From an uncultured Endozoicomonas sp. (lineage in GTDB: Bacteria; Pseudomonadota; Gammaproteobacteria; Pseudomonadales; Endozoicomonadaceae), in NCBI RefSeq assembly GCF_947495845.1, contig NZ_CANMAO010000004.1, positions 124,001 through 188,000 on the forward strand: a stretch of DNA of 64,000 nt, written 5' to 3'. Positions 29,501-37,245 of the stretch are shown one piece after another. The translations under genes were made by a program, and so were the position numbers. How positions within the stretch are numbered: position 1 is the stretch's first letter; the number at the start of each line of letters is the position of its first letter. The notes under the pieces are model-generated. The model ran no database searches. It worked only from the letters and a program-made list of their open reading frames with translations, and was not told where the DNA came from.

Positions 29501-29812
29501 CTTAGTGTTTTTGCTAACGCCTGACTTCTTCTCTGTAGTGATTGGGATAGCAATACCTGAGTTACTGTGCACTGTCTGACTGGGGATTTCCTTTTTAATA
29601 AAAGAGTTATTACCCTGCACAGGACTACGCTCAGACAGATTTTTACCAGCCGTTGAATCTGGTTCAGCCATTGCTTTTGCTACCACAGGTATAGCTTTTA
29701 CTTTGGGAGTTGATTGGATTGGACCACTATCACTTTTGATATTATTAGCGTTCTGCTCCAACTTTTTCCAGAATTGAAATGGGTCAGCGGGGCTATCTAT
29801 ATCTAATTGCAT
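26558..29812 (-). CDS. ShET2/OspD-like effector candidate 2 (1084 aa)
   Basis: A 1084-residue protein preceded by a strong AGGAGGT site. Order: short motif FQFWKKLEQ (residues 13-21); disordered linker; a helical domain (about 118-225, KMFLFMICLRLSKK...) shared with candidate 3; a long helical, coiled-coil-like middle (about 330-640); a Ser/Asn-rich linker; and a C-terminal ShET2-like domain with Cys786 (WCRHFAE), His875 (DSHVMNF) and Asp894 (FYDPN), followed by VKYGHYGHANL and GLEYALFYKKYDAIAAYV. No signal peptide. Base composition is visibly more AT-rich than the flanking housekeeping genes. A role as a translocated toxin is inference from family resemblance. Confidence 0.65.
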   Translation of the reverse strand: MQLDIDSPADPFQFWKKLEQNANNIKSDSGPIQSTPKVKAIPVVAKAMAEPDSTAGKNLSERSPVQGNNSFIKKEIPSQTVHSNSGIAIPITTEKKSGVSKNTKVNDQHPSEKDQMIQAKMFLFMICLRLSKKDSRIRTPRHVSKDNLQDQILTAFCSRKISSDDIMAILNDRKKWDPQCKAVLDRLSKYDLAKKSDDKVRKAYLVKAAEYVLSGGEPVSRRNSITESKVPALPETESIKANLAKKKDVESESNKTTPKVVKKEEKKPVQQSVVTPPDDSSSYDAEVPFKKVNSETIAEELPDGRVLHPRAVFFHGILRSELHQRNAEIPSSVKVGAGNFEDSLTTLMTSKLLKLSDLKQVLTKLSKGHQIANDFLVQHGKSLSDSRRDNAELRQQLAKSLAEICLMSREKRDALVSAQTQELESRARLAEKLGNFQWQLATGKTNPKKTSSNPLDLPDVNAHGPLGEFGGVLQELERLPAPQGVPDKTVPINETDFQKAMLLLTDVDVGMHRKNPLVTETPFIANDIRRNLADLEEVSELLATGGFRNKASALEDFGTFLKVAEKSLADMRKVFKQEDDRMKKVKAQLRKKEKGDPGLAKHWRELDKLTGDLDEIDSTNNNSDLSLENRLRLLKSGNGKNEIVSPVGRRNFGAKIPFGHGLLTSDHQGNVKSYRDVVRGDRQNRNIDSAHVVKKSVDDPKVSSADRRVPKMPVNQGKSVNQSQSMGLYQQEKIRKLRRQRRDFREVPVGENQSVLIYKSKGNPLMLNGNVHKREWGYGKESYVWCRHFAEAYGTGVFGKGPGKFDKVRSKSSIERMSGLLNDAEMDRKYSKNYAKEAYYFTIQTLPEALSAAAKDLWNQPEGAEKRFKFLSDSHVMNFHLKRHHNGVIIYFYDPNETNVHQKILVGEQGAISKLSVYDLLTPTAMEKFEKCRSGMLQSLEHTSSQRAAKAAVFGKVSDETFYFMVKYGHYGHANLPTITNTGYSATRNSGRGCSGLEYALFYKKYDAIAAYVRDLLSGRHKGQTLHDELTSLSYDTIQYIDQRAVEVITREIKNSYQDRSVKERLLNTVRYWSNKYHSHRRRY

Positions 29813-29994
29813 CTTTACCTCCTAATATTATTTATTCCTGTTGAGGTAGAGTTCCCCTAAACTCACCAACAGTATTCAACACTGCGAATAATAAAGGATT
29901 CATATCGAAAACATATTCGAAAAAAGTCATGTTTTTCTCGTTTCAGGGATAAGGAGTTAGATGAAGCATTCCAGAAAGAAATACTTTTATTACA

Positions 29995-30030
29995 GATAAA
30001 AAACCTGCGGCATCATAGAAAATGCCGTAG
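29995..30030 (-). terminator. Terminator after effector candidate 3
   Basis: Stem CTACGGCAT/ATGCCGCAG on the minus strand (30022-30030 with 30005-30013, one G-T pair), 8-base loop, followed by TTTTTTAT. It separates candidate 3 from candidate 2, so each large gene appears to be a separate transcription unit. Confidence 0.75.
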
Positions 30031-30054
30031 ATTCTTCACATTCACTGTTCAAAC

Positions 30055-33000
30055 TTAATTAAACATATAGCCGTTGAGCTTTTTCTGAGCACTGCCGCTA
30101 AGATACTGTTCAATTATGCCCTGGCACTCTCTCCAAAGTTTCCTTCTGTTTGCAATAGTGATTGCAGACCATTTACTAAACAGACTATTTCTATCGAGGG
30201 ACAGAATATCCAGTTTTTCATTTTCTGAAAGCGCTTTAGAGGACAATATCGACTCCATATAGACTTTGCCAACGTTAAAGTGCCCCTTAATTAATGCTCT
30301 AACCAATGCAAAGCGTCCTCGTTTCCTCTCTGCCAGATGGAGCAGATTCTTTTTAGTTCTGTAAGATAGTGAGCTTGATAACACTGAGTCGAGATAAATT
30401 TTAACCACTCCACTTTCACCCTCAACATAGGCAAGGTATGGAGCTGGAATTACGGCCTTTATCGGTGAAATCACTTCAACAATGTCTTTTTCAGAAATCC
30501 CACTGTTCATAAGATCGCTCAGGTATTTCTTAATGGCATCACCTTTTTCATTAGCAAAAGCGGTCTCAAGTGCATAAATCCCGTCCGTAATACCACGATA
30601 GGTTTGCCGGTTGATTTTATAACCCGGTATATTTGAATGGCCGTAATGCCCGTTCATCATCAGTAGCTGAAGAAGATCCTCACTCTTACCTCCGAAAACC
30701 TTTACAGAGCACTCATTTTGAGTCTTCACGGTATCGGTACTGATGATACAAGCCGACTGAGAGTTCAGTGAGTGGAAATAGTCGTTAATCTGATCTTCAG
30801 ACAAAATGTCTTTGATGGAAATGTATTTCAAATCCTCTGGCTTCTGTACCACAATTCTCTTGTGAGTGTTGGTACAGTTCGGATCATAAAAACAAATCAC
30901 AAGACTCCCCTGTTTTTTGACCACCCTGAGCGCCATGGCGTGCTGACTGGTCGCCAATGTAAAACTTTTCTCGTCACCAGTATTCATACTCCATAAAGGC
31001 TTTATTGATGCCTCAATAGCCTGAGCACTGTTATTCAGGTCAAAATAATAACCCTGACGAGTGTATTGATGGTTGTATTTCTGCCTCAGCCCTTCTTCAC
31101 TCGGTATACCTGCATGTTGAGCCAGCTTCCGCCTGGAGTCTATTGCTCCAAACTTATCCTTGCCACGACCAAATACGCCAGTGGCATAGCCTTCAGCTAG
31201 ATGTCGGCACCAGATCAATTCTTTTTTATTGTTATGCCTTCTTTCTACTTCACCATTGATATTGATAGGTGTTGATTTGTAGAAATACGACAGAGCAATA
31301 CTGCCATTAGCCAATTGATGGACGTGAAGATCACGATCCTGTTTTTTAAGCTTTAGTCTCTTTTCTTTTAGATAGTTGCCATGTGATGGTTCTGTTTTTT
31401 CTAGAGGTTTTCTTTCAGGCAGGATATTTGGTGGTACATCACCTTTAATGTTTTTCTTATATAAATAGTCATATTGTTTATTTTCTCGCACTTTTGGTTT
31501 GTCAGTAGCAAGAGCTGCTACAAACTGCGAATGGTTTTGCGCGTTATTATCAATGCGCCCTGTCCTTTTTTCTTTATTGACGACGATCTGATTCAGGCTT
31601 TCTATTGTGGTTTTCCCAGTTGTCTTTCCAGATATAATGTTCCTGATTTCCATAGCCAGTTGTTTATCCTGAATTTTATTCAGGCTACCAGCACTGGCAT
31701 CGAGTAGTTTTTGCCTGGTATTGCTATCCAACAGACTCCAGGTATTCACATAGCGTTTAACCTGCTGCGCTATCAGTGAGAGCTTTTGATCCTTCGTTAT
31801 GCCATTCGCATTGATCACAGCATCCAGATAAGCGACACCAATCTCAATAAAGCCTCTCTTCAATACTAACCCCAGCAAAGTGGTTGCATCACCATTAAGG
31901 TAAAGGTGAATCAGCCTTCTTTTGTGGTGATAATCCATATTGCTGGAGACAACGGCCTTCAGATAGAGCTTTACAATATCCAGTTTGTTTTCAGTAAAGG
32001 CATATTCTATCAGCGGCTTCTTGGCACCTTTAGGCCACAGCAGATTCATCTTTTGTTCCGAAGAGCATTTCAGATTCATCATATCCTGCAAGTAGGATTG
32101 GATAGCTGCCTTTTGATCACATAAAACGGCTTTTTGAAGAGCATAAGTACCATCAACCAGTCCATAGAGGCTGGCATTTTTACGGTTTACCGTTGGCGAA
32201 CCGGGATGACCATAATGACCGTTTCTCAGCAACATGTAGATCAACTGACTGTTTACATGACCAAAGACGTTTACCTTACTTTGATCTCTGCCAGCAACAA
32301 CATCTGTACTGAGCAGACATCCCATATCTCCCCGTGAAGTAAATTCGCCATAAAGTGTGTACTCTGAAACAAGATCACGTACTTTGATATCTTTGAGATC
32401 TGAAAAGCTCGTTAGAACCAATTTTCTATGGCGATTGGTCTGATTTGGGTTATAGAAGTAAAGTGTCGCACCATCACCTCTTTTCTTAATACGAATCGCC
32501 ATTGAATGATGAGTGGTATTGAGCAGATAACTTTTCTCTGCCCCATCCGGTGCATTGACCATAGACTTGGACGCTTCAACCAACGCTTTCGAAAAATTAT
32601 CCGTGGAGAAATAATAGGCTTCGCGGGAACACTTGCCATTGTATTTTCTTTCTAAATCCAGATCATCCGGAATATCCTGACTTCTGGATAAACGATCCAC
32701 ATGATTGACTGTATTAAATTTATTTTTCCCTCTGCCAATAATGCCGTTTGCATAAGCCTCTGATAGATGACGACACCATATTAATTCGTCCCGACCATGC
32801 TTCAGCCGTTTTACGATGCCATTGTTATTGACTGGAAACTCTCGTGAATAATACGCCAGAGCTTTTTGACCGGAAGTGGTTTTAATGTCATCAAGCTCCC
32901 TCTTATCACGTCGTAAAGCCATCCTCTTTTTTTCAACATATTGTGACTGTGAAACTGCTTTTTCAGCTCTAGCGGTGGAAATCACTGGTACTTTAAAGGG

Positions 33001-33957
33001 CCTTATTTCAGACTGATCTTTTTTGTTTGAAATAGTTGCATATCTTGAGCTATTCAATGCCTCTCGTTTTGGTGTGATAACCACATTTGGTACAACAACT
33101 GGTTGCTCTTTCTTTAAAACCTGTACAGGCTCTTTTACATCGTTTTTGATCTTTGCAGGCTTTACAGGTTGCTTTTCAATGTTTACGACCTGTTTAGCAG
33201 GAGAATATTTTAACCCAATAGACTCGCTGATCACCTGCATGATCATGTTTTTCTTCTGCCTTTCTCCAGGTAGTCTTTCATACCCACTTTTCTCAAGGTT
33301 ACTCAGAATCATTGCGGCAATGGGGTCGTAAGATCTACTCTTAATGACGTTTAACAAATCACTAGAGTCCACAAGTTCAGACGCGAATACACACAGCATT
33401 TTATTCGTATCCTGTGAATTAATGTGGCCTGCGGACTTTGCTACTCTTGTGTTTGAGTTTTTAACTCGATGATACGTTAGAAAAACAAATGACTTGGCTG
33501 CGGCAAGTCCTTTTCGTGATTGATCAGTCTCTAAGGGCGGTGCGACTTTTACCGGGGAAGGAGTATCGGAGTTCAACTTCTTTGGTGGCAGTATACTGGC
33601 CCGGTCAGGAGTTACTTTGCCAGTTTTACCTTCTTTAGGACTATTTGCCAAAGCAGAATTGTTTTTCGGCCTGGATATTTTCTCAGCTGGCTTGGCAATA
33701 GCAGTAGGTATAATCTCTTTTGTTACTACAGCCTGCTTGATTGTTTTTTCAGAGACAACCTCGGTCTTTCTTGTGGTTAGCTCTATTTTCTCTTTTGGCT
33801 TAACAAGCTTTGTATCATCCGATTTCGACACAGGAGATCTTTTAGGTATCCATGGTCTTTTTGCTAGTGGTTTCTGGGCGCCTTCAGCGAATGCCTGACT
33901 TTCTTTTTCTCGCCAGAAGTCAAATGCCGTTTTCACCGGACGGGACACAATGTTCAT
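30055..33957 (-). CDS. ShET2/OspD-like effector candidate 3 with two tandem domains (1300 aa)
   Basis: A 1300-residue protein from the ATG at 33957, preceded by GGGAGTAGGT; an upstream in-frame start lacks such a site. The N-terminus FDFWREKE echoes candidate 2. A disordered Lys/Pro linker and the shared helical domain (about 153-262, KSFVFLTYHRVK...) follow. Two ShET2-like domains come next: A with Cys395, His484, Asn503 and B with Cys917, His1006, Asp1025. Each is followed by helical, ankyrin-like repeats (LLRNGHYGHPG, LLMMNGHYGHSN). Both domains begin with the same KK/KR-L-DRDL-type lead. The tandem arrangement implies internal duplication. No signal peptide; function inferred only. Confidence 0.65.
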   Translation of the reverse strand: MNIVSRPVKTAFDFWREKESQAFAEGAQKPLAKRPWIPKRSPVSKSDDTKLVKPKEKIELTTRKTEVVSEKTIKQAVVTKEIIPTAIAKPAEKISRPKNNSALANSPKEGKTGKVTPDRASILPPKKLNSDTPSPVKVAPPLETDQSRKGLAAAKSFVFLTYHRVKNSNTRVAKSAGHINSQDTNKMLCVFASELVDSSDLLNVIKSRSYDPIAAMILSNLEKSGYERLPGERQKKNMIMQVISESIGLKYSPAKQVVNIEKQPVKPAKIKNDVKEPVQVLKKEQPVVVPNVVITPKREALNSSRYATISNKKDQSEIRPFKVPVISTARAEKAVSQSQYVEKKRMALRRDKRELDDIKTTSGQKALAYYSREFPVNNNGIVKRLKHGRDELIWCRHLSEAYANGIIGRGKNKFNTVNHVDRLSRSQDIPDDLDLERKYNGKCSREAYYFSTDNFSKALVEASKSMVNAPDGAEKSYLLNTTHHSMAIRIKKRGDGATLYFYNPNQTNRHRKLVLTSFSDLKDIKVRDLVSEYTLYGEFTSRGDMGCLLSTDVVAGRDQSKVNVFGHVNSQLIYMLLRNGHYGHPGSPTVNRKNASLYGLVDGTYALQKAVLCDQKAAIQSYLQDMMNLKCSSEQKMNLLWPKGAKKPLIEYAFTENKLDIVKLYLKAVVSSNMDYHHKRRLIHLYLNGDATTLLGLVLKRGFIEIGVAYLDAVINANGITKDQKLSLIAQQVKRYVNTWSLLDSNTRQKLLDASAGSLNKIQDKQLAMEIRNIISGKTTGKTTIESLNQIVVNKEKRTGRIDNNAQNHSQFVAALATDKPKVRENKQYDYLYKKNIKGDVPPNILPERKPLEKTEPSHGNYLKEKRLKLKKQDRDLHVHQLANGSIALSYFYKSTPININGEVERRHNNKKELIWCRHLAEGYATGVFGRGKDKFGAIDSRRKLAQHAGIPSEEGLRQKYNHQYTRQGYYFDLNNSAQAIEASIKPLWSMNTGDEKSFTLATSQHAMALRVVKKQGSLVICFYDPNCTNTHKRIVVQKPEDLKYISIKDILSEDQINDYFHSLNSQSACIISTDTVKTQNECSVKVFGGKSEDLLQLLMMNGHYGHSNIPGYKINRQTYRGITDGIYALETAFANEKGDAIKKYLSDLMNSGISEKDIVEVISPIKAVIPAPYLAYVEGESGVVKIYLDSVLSSSLSYRTKKNLLHLAERKRGRFALVRALIKGHFNVGKVYMESILSSKALSENEKLDILSLDRNSLFSKWSAITIANRRKLWRECQGIIEQYLSGSAQKKLNGYMFN

Positions 33958-34078
33958 ACCTACTCCCTGTGTAGTATACACCGAGGCAGAGCATCCCCAT
34001 GAGCTCTCCCTGATTATTAATGGGGAGATCATAAGCCTATCAGGCAAAAACGACCATACGACATAAGTCAAAAGATGC

Positions 34079-35296
34079 TTAGGCGTTTTCTTTCATTTTT
34101 TGCCACAGAATGGTTGTTAAAGCCCAGAACAACCCGATTAAAACCCCGGCAATAACATCGCCAACCCAATGGACATGAAGAAACAGTCTCGATAGACCTT
34201 CCATGAACATAATGAACAGTCCTAAAGACGATATTATCCATTGCCACTTCATAGGTTTATGAATTGCCAGAGTCCCCACTATCCAGGTAACCACAAAAGT
34301 AGTGGCCGTAGTGTGTCCTGATGGGAAAGAGTATGGATCCAACCCCATAGCCATAACAGGCCGAGAGCTATCTACCAGATATTTAATGCCCCATACGGAT
34401 ACAGCCATCAATACGCTACCTGCAATAACAGGCACTACCTGAACGGTTCTTTCAAATCGGTACTGCCACAACCAGGTACCAATAATCAAAGCGGCCAGAA
34501 ACGGGATACTCCCCATCAATGTCACCCACTCCATCGTCTTAACAACCCAGGGCTGATAGAGCGGAGCAAGCCATACAAAGAACAGTCTGTTTAATAGATC
34601 AAAATAACCTGCAACATTGGACGAAATGATAAAAGTACACAGCACAAGACTGAGTATCAGATAAAAAGATAACGATAGCCGTAACCACTTACCCAGATAA
34701 TGAGCAATGACTGGTAGCAGTACCGATACAGCAATCACTGTGACAAAAATCTTAATCAACTGGTCTGGTATTTGATCATGCATTTGCAGTGCCGCACCGG
34801 TAAAGTAACCTGGCAAGAGATAAACCGGAGCCCAGCCAATGGCTGAAAGAAAGTTAACCGGAAAAAAATACACCGGTCGCATATTCATCATGCCCGCCAC
34901 TGCAGGAATAATAGGGCGAATCGGCCCGACAAAACGCCCAATCACAACGCTCATCACACCATAACGTTCAAAAAAAAGTTCACCTCGTTCTATCCACTGA
35001 GGATGACTTTTAAAAGGCCATATACGACGAAGGTTTTCGTGAAAGTGATAACCCAGGAGAAAGCTCAACCCATCACCTATCACAGCCCCGGCAAATGCCC
35101 ATGCGAGAATAGGAAAAATGCTCAATTCAGCTGCGCCTGCAATAGCGCCAAGAGCAAACAACATGGCAACACCCGGCAGAACAATGCCAACAACTGCCAA
35201 AGATTCCAGGCAAGCCACCAGCGCGATGACAGGTCCAACCCAAATGATATTGCTCTGCAGCCAGAGGTGCAGGGTGTCCAGATAGCTGTGATCCAA
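34079..35296 (-). CDS. DedA-PAP2 fusion membrane phosphatase
   Basis: A 405-residue fusion. The N-terminal half (about 1-200) is a DedA/SNARE-associated domain with FLLGYHF and GRFVGPIRPIIPAVAG. DedA proteins are linked to lipid carrier flipping and membrane potential. The C-terminal half (about 215-400) is a PAP2 phosphatase with all three motifs: KYLVDSSRP, PSGH and SRLFLHVHWVGD, so it should dephosphorylate a lipid phosphate at the membrane. The start is TTG at 35296 with GGAGGAAG 7 bases upstream; no nearby ATG fits. The fusion suggests coupled transport and dephosphorylation of a lipid substrate, which is inference. Confidence 0.88.
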   Translation of the reverse strand: MDHSYLDTLHLWLQSNIIWVGPVIALVACLESLAVVGIVLPGVAMLFALGAIAGAAELSIFPILAWAFAGAVIGDGLSFLLGYHFHENLRRIWPFKSHPQWIERGELFFERYGVMSVVIGRFVGPIRPIIPAVAGMMNMRPVYFFPVNFLSAIGWAPVYLLPGYFTGAALQMHDQIPDQLIKIFVTVIAVSVLLPVIAHYLGKWLRLSLSFYLILSLVLCTFIISSNVAGYFDLLNRLFFVWLAPLYQPWVVKTMEWVTLMGSIPFLAALIIGTWLWQYRFERTVQVVPVIAGSVLMAVSVWGIKYLVDSSRPVMAMGLDPYSFPSGHTTATTFVVTWIVGTLAIHKPMKWQWIISSLGLFIMFMEGLSRLFLHVHWVGDVIAGVLIGLFWALTTILWQKMKENA

Positions 35297-35404
35297 TGTA
35301 TTACTTCCTCCGGAGAGCTGTTATTCTGAATATTCTCAGAAAATTCTAATAAAAACACAGCGCCCATTTTTGAAATCAAGCGCCATAGCCTACCTGAAAA
35401 AAAC

Positions 35405-36091
35405 ATGACACCGGAACGTTATCGTAAATTTTGCGAAGTACTGGATAAACGACAGCCCGACTTGACCGTATTGATGGATCAGGTTCACAAGCCTCATAAC
35501 ATCTCAGCCATTATCCGCACCTGCGATGCTGTGGGCATTCACGAGATTCATACGACACAGCCCAAACGCAGCAATCGTTTGTATCGAAGAAAATCCATGG
35601 GCAGCCATCGCTGGGTAAACCTGCAGGATCATCGCTCTTTTGAAGAGAGTGCTACCGCTTTAAAAAATCGAGGTTTCAAACTCTTCACCGCGCATTTTTC
35701 CCCTGACAGCATACCTTATTACGACATTGATTTTACTCAACCCTGCGCCATTGTTCTTGGTGCAGAAAAAGACGGCGTAAGCCCTGAGGCAGCAGCACTG
35801 GCCGATCAACACATGATTATTCCTATGGTGGGTCATGTGTCCTCCTTTAATGTGTCTGTCGCTGCTGCCATTATTCTTGTAGAAGCCCAGCGGCAACGAA
35901 TGGAGAAAGGGCTGTATAACACCCGAAGGTTGGATGATGATACTTGCCGTAAAACACTGTTCCGCTGGGGCTATCCGGAGCTGACCCGGTATTGCGATGA
36001 ACGAGGTCTCAACTATCCTGAAATTGACGACAAAGGACAGTTAATTGAACCTTCTCTGTGGTACAGTCAGATTCGCCATTCACACACGTAA
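35405..36091 (+). CDS. trmH: tRNA (guanosine-18-2'-O)-methyltransferase
   Basis: A 228-residue SpoU-class RNA methyltransferase that methylates the 2'-OH of G18 in the D-loop of tRNAs. The family motifs are NISAIIRTCDAVGI, IVLGAEKDGVS and IPMVGHVSSFNVSVAAAI. The C-terminal extension seen in TrmH of enterobacteria is present. It is divergent from the dedA-PAP2 gene and followed after 27 bases by tesB, with which it may be co-transcribed. No good ribosome-binding site precedes the ATG, which follows an A-rich stretch. Confidence 0.93.
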   Translation: MTPERYRKFCEVLDKRQPDLTVLMDQVHKPHNISAIIRTCDAVGIHEIHTTQPKRSNRLYRRKSMGSHRWVNLQDHRSFEESATALKNRGFKLFTAHFSPDSIPYYDIDFTQPCAIVLGAEKDGVSPEAAALADQHMIIPMVGHVSSFNVSVAAAIILVEAQRQRMEKGLYNTRRLDDDTCRKTLFRWGYPELTRYCDERGLNYPEIDDKGQLIEPSLWYSQIRHSHT

Positions 36092-36118
36092 AAACCCTTA
36101 CCGTTTGAGAGAAACAGG

Positions 36119-37000
36119 ATGAACGAAGTACTGGAAGAACTGATCAACCAGTTATCACTTGAGCCCATCGAAAACAATATTTTCCGCGGGCAAAGTCAGG
36201 ATCCAGGCTGGGGACGGGTGTTTGGTGGGCAGGTTATTGGTCAGGCACTGTCTGCAGCACGTCAAACCGTTGATCCGGCTCGTCATGTTCACTCCTTTCA
36301 CAGTTACTTCCTGCGGGAAGGCGACAGTAGTAAGCCCATTGTTTATACCGTCGACTGCATTCGGGATGGCAGAAGTTTCACCACCCGCCGGGTTGTTGCG
36401 GTGCAAAATGGCAAGCCCATTTTCAACCTCTCCGCCTCTTTCCATATTGACGAACCTGGCTACGAGCATCAGGACAAAATGCCGGACGTTATCGCTCCCG
36501 AAGAAGCGATGAGCGAAACCGAGCTTGGCGAAAAATACATCGATCTGATTCCGGCAGGCATGAAAAAACATCTGAGCACTGCCAAGCCTATCGAGATAAG
36601 ATTTGCCGATCCGTTAGATCCAATGGCGGATAATGGTCGTCCACCCAACCATAAAATCTGGATTCGTGCTAACGGACAGCTACCGGATAACTCCGGTCTC
36701 CACAAATACCTTCTGGCCTACGCTTCCGATTTTCAGTTTCTCTCTGCCAGCCTTTACCCACACGGCGGTGCAGGATTCCAAAAGCCGATTCAAATCGCCA
36801 GCTTGGATCATGCCATGTGGTTCCACCGCCCCTTCCGCATGGATGAGTGGTTGTTGCATTGTGTCGAGAGCACCACGGCTCATGGCGCCAGAGCACTGGT
36901 GAGAGGACAGATTTTTAATCAAGCCGGAGAACTGGTGGCATCCACCACTCAAGAAGGGCTGATTCGGGAACTGAAGAACTCGGAGAAACAAACTTTTTAA
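36119..37000 (+). CDS. tesB: Acyl-CoA thioesterase II
   Basis: A 293-residue double hot-dog thioesterase that hydrolyses acyl-CoA to free fatty acid and CoA. The first hot-dog domain contains VFGGQVIGQALSAA and HSFHSYFLREGD. The second contains the catalytic Asp in SLDHAMWFHRP and the Gln of TTQEGLIR. Length and motif order match TesB. AGAGAAACAGG precedes the ATG. Two hairpins follow the stop, so transcription probably ends there. Confidence 0.95.
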   Translation: MNEVLEELINQLSLEPIENNIFRGQSQDPGWGRVFGGQVIGQALSAARQTVDPARHVHSFHSYFLREGDSSKPIVYTVDCIRDGRSFTTRRVVAVQNGKPIFNLSASFHIDEPGYEHQDKMPDVIAPEEAMSETELGEKYIDLIPAGMKKHLSTAKPIEIRFADPLDPMADNGRPPNHKIWIRANGQLPDNSGLHKYLLAYASDFQFLSASLYPHGGAGFQKPIQIASLDHAMWFHRPFRMDEWLLHCVESTTAHGARALVRGQIFNQAGELVASTTQEGLIRELKNSEKQTF

Positions 37001-37061
37001 CGCACTAAAACTGGCCAAAACATTGATAAAAAGGGTTTTTACCCGCCTTAAACTATTGTCT

Positions 37062-37162
37062 AAAGGCGAATCATCAATCGCCTTTTATAATTGAATATGT
37101 TCGCTATTGAAATTTAACCGCCGCCATTCGACATTCGTCCTTCAAAATGGCGGCTTTTTTTT
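37062..37162 (+). terminator. Two hairpins after tesB, the second a strong terminator
   Basis: The first stem is AAAGGCGA/TCGCCTTT (37062-37069 with 37078-37085). The second is GCCGCCATT/AATGGCGGC (37120-37128 with 37146-37154) followed by eight T residues. The second has a clear Rho-independent shape for transcription from trmH-tesB. Confidence 0.8.
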
Positions 37163-37245
37163 GCCAATTTCACACGTAGTTGGCACGATAGAAGATAATC
37201 TCTAGATAACGATAAAATCCAGACAAACGATCCTAAGGACATCCT

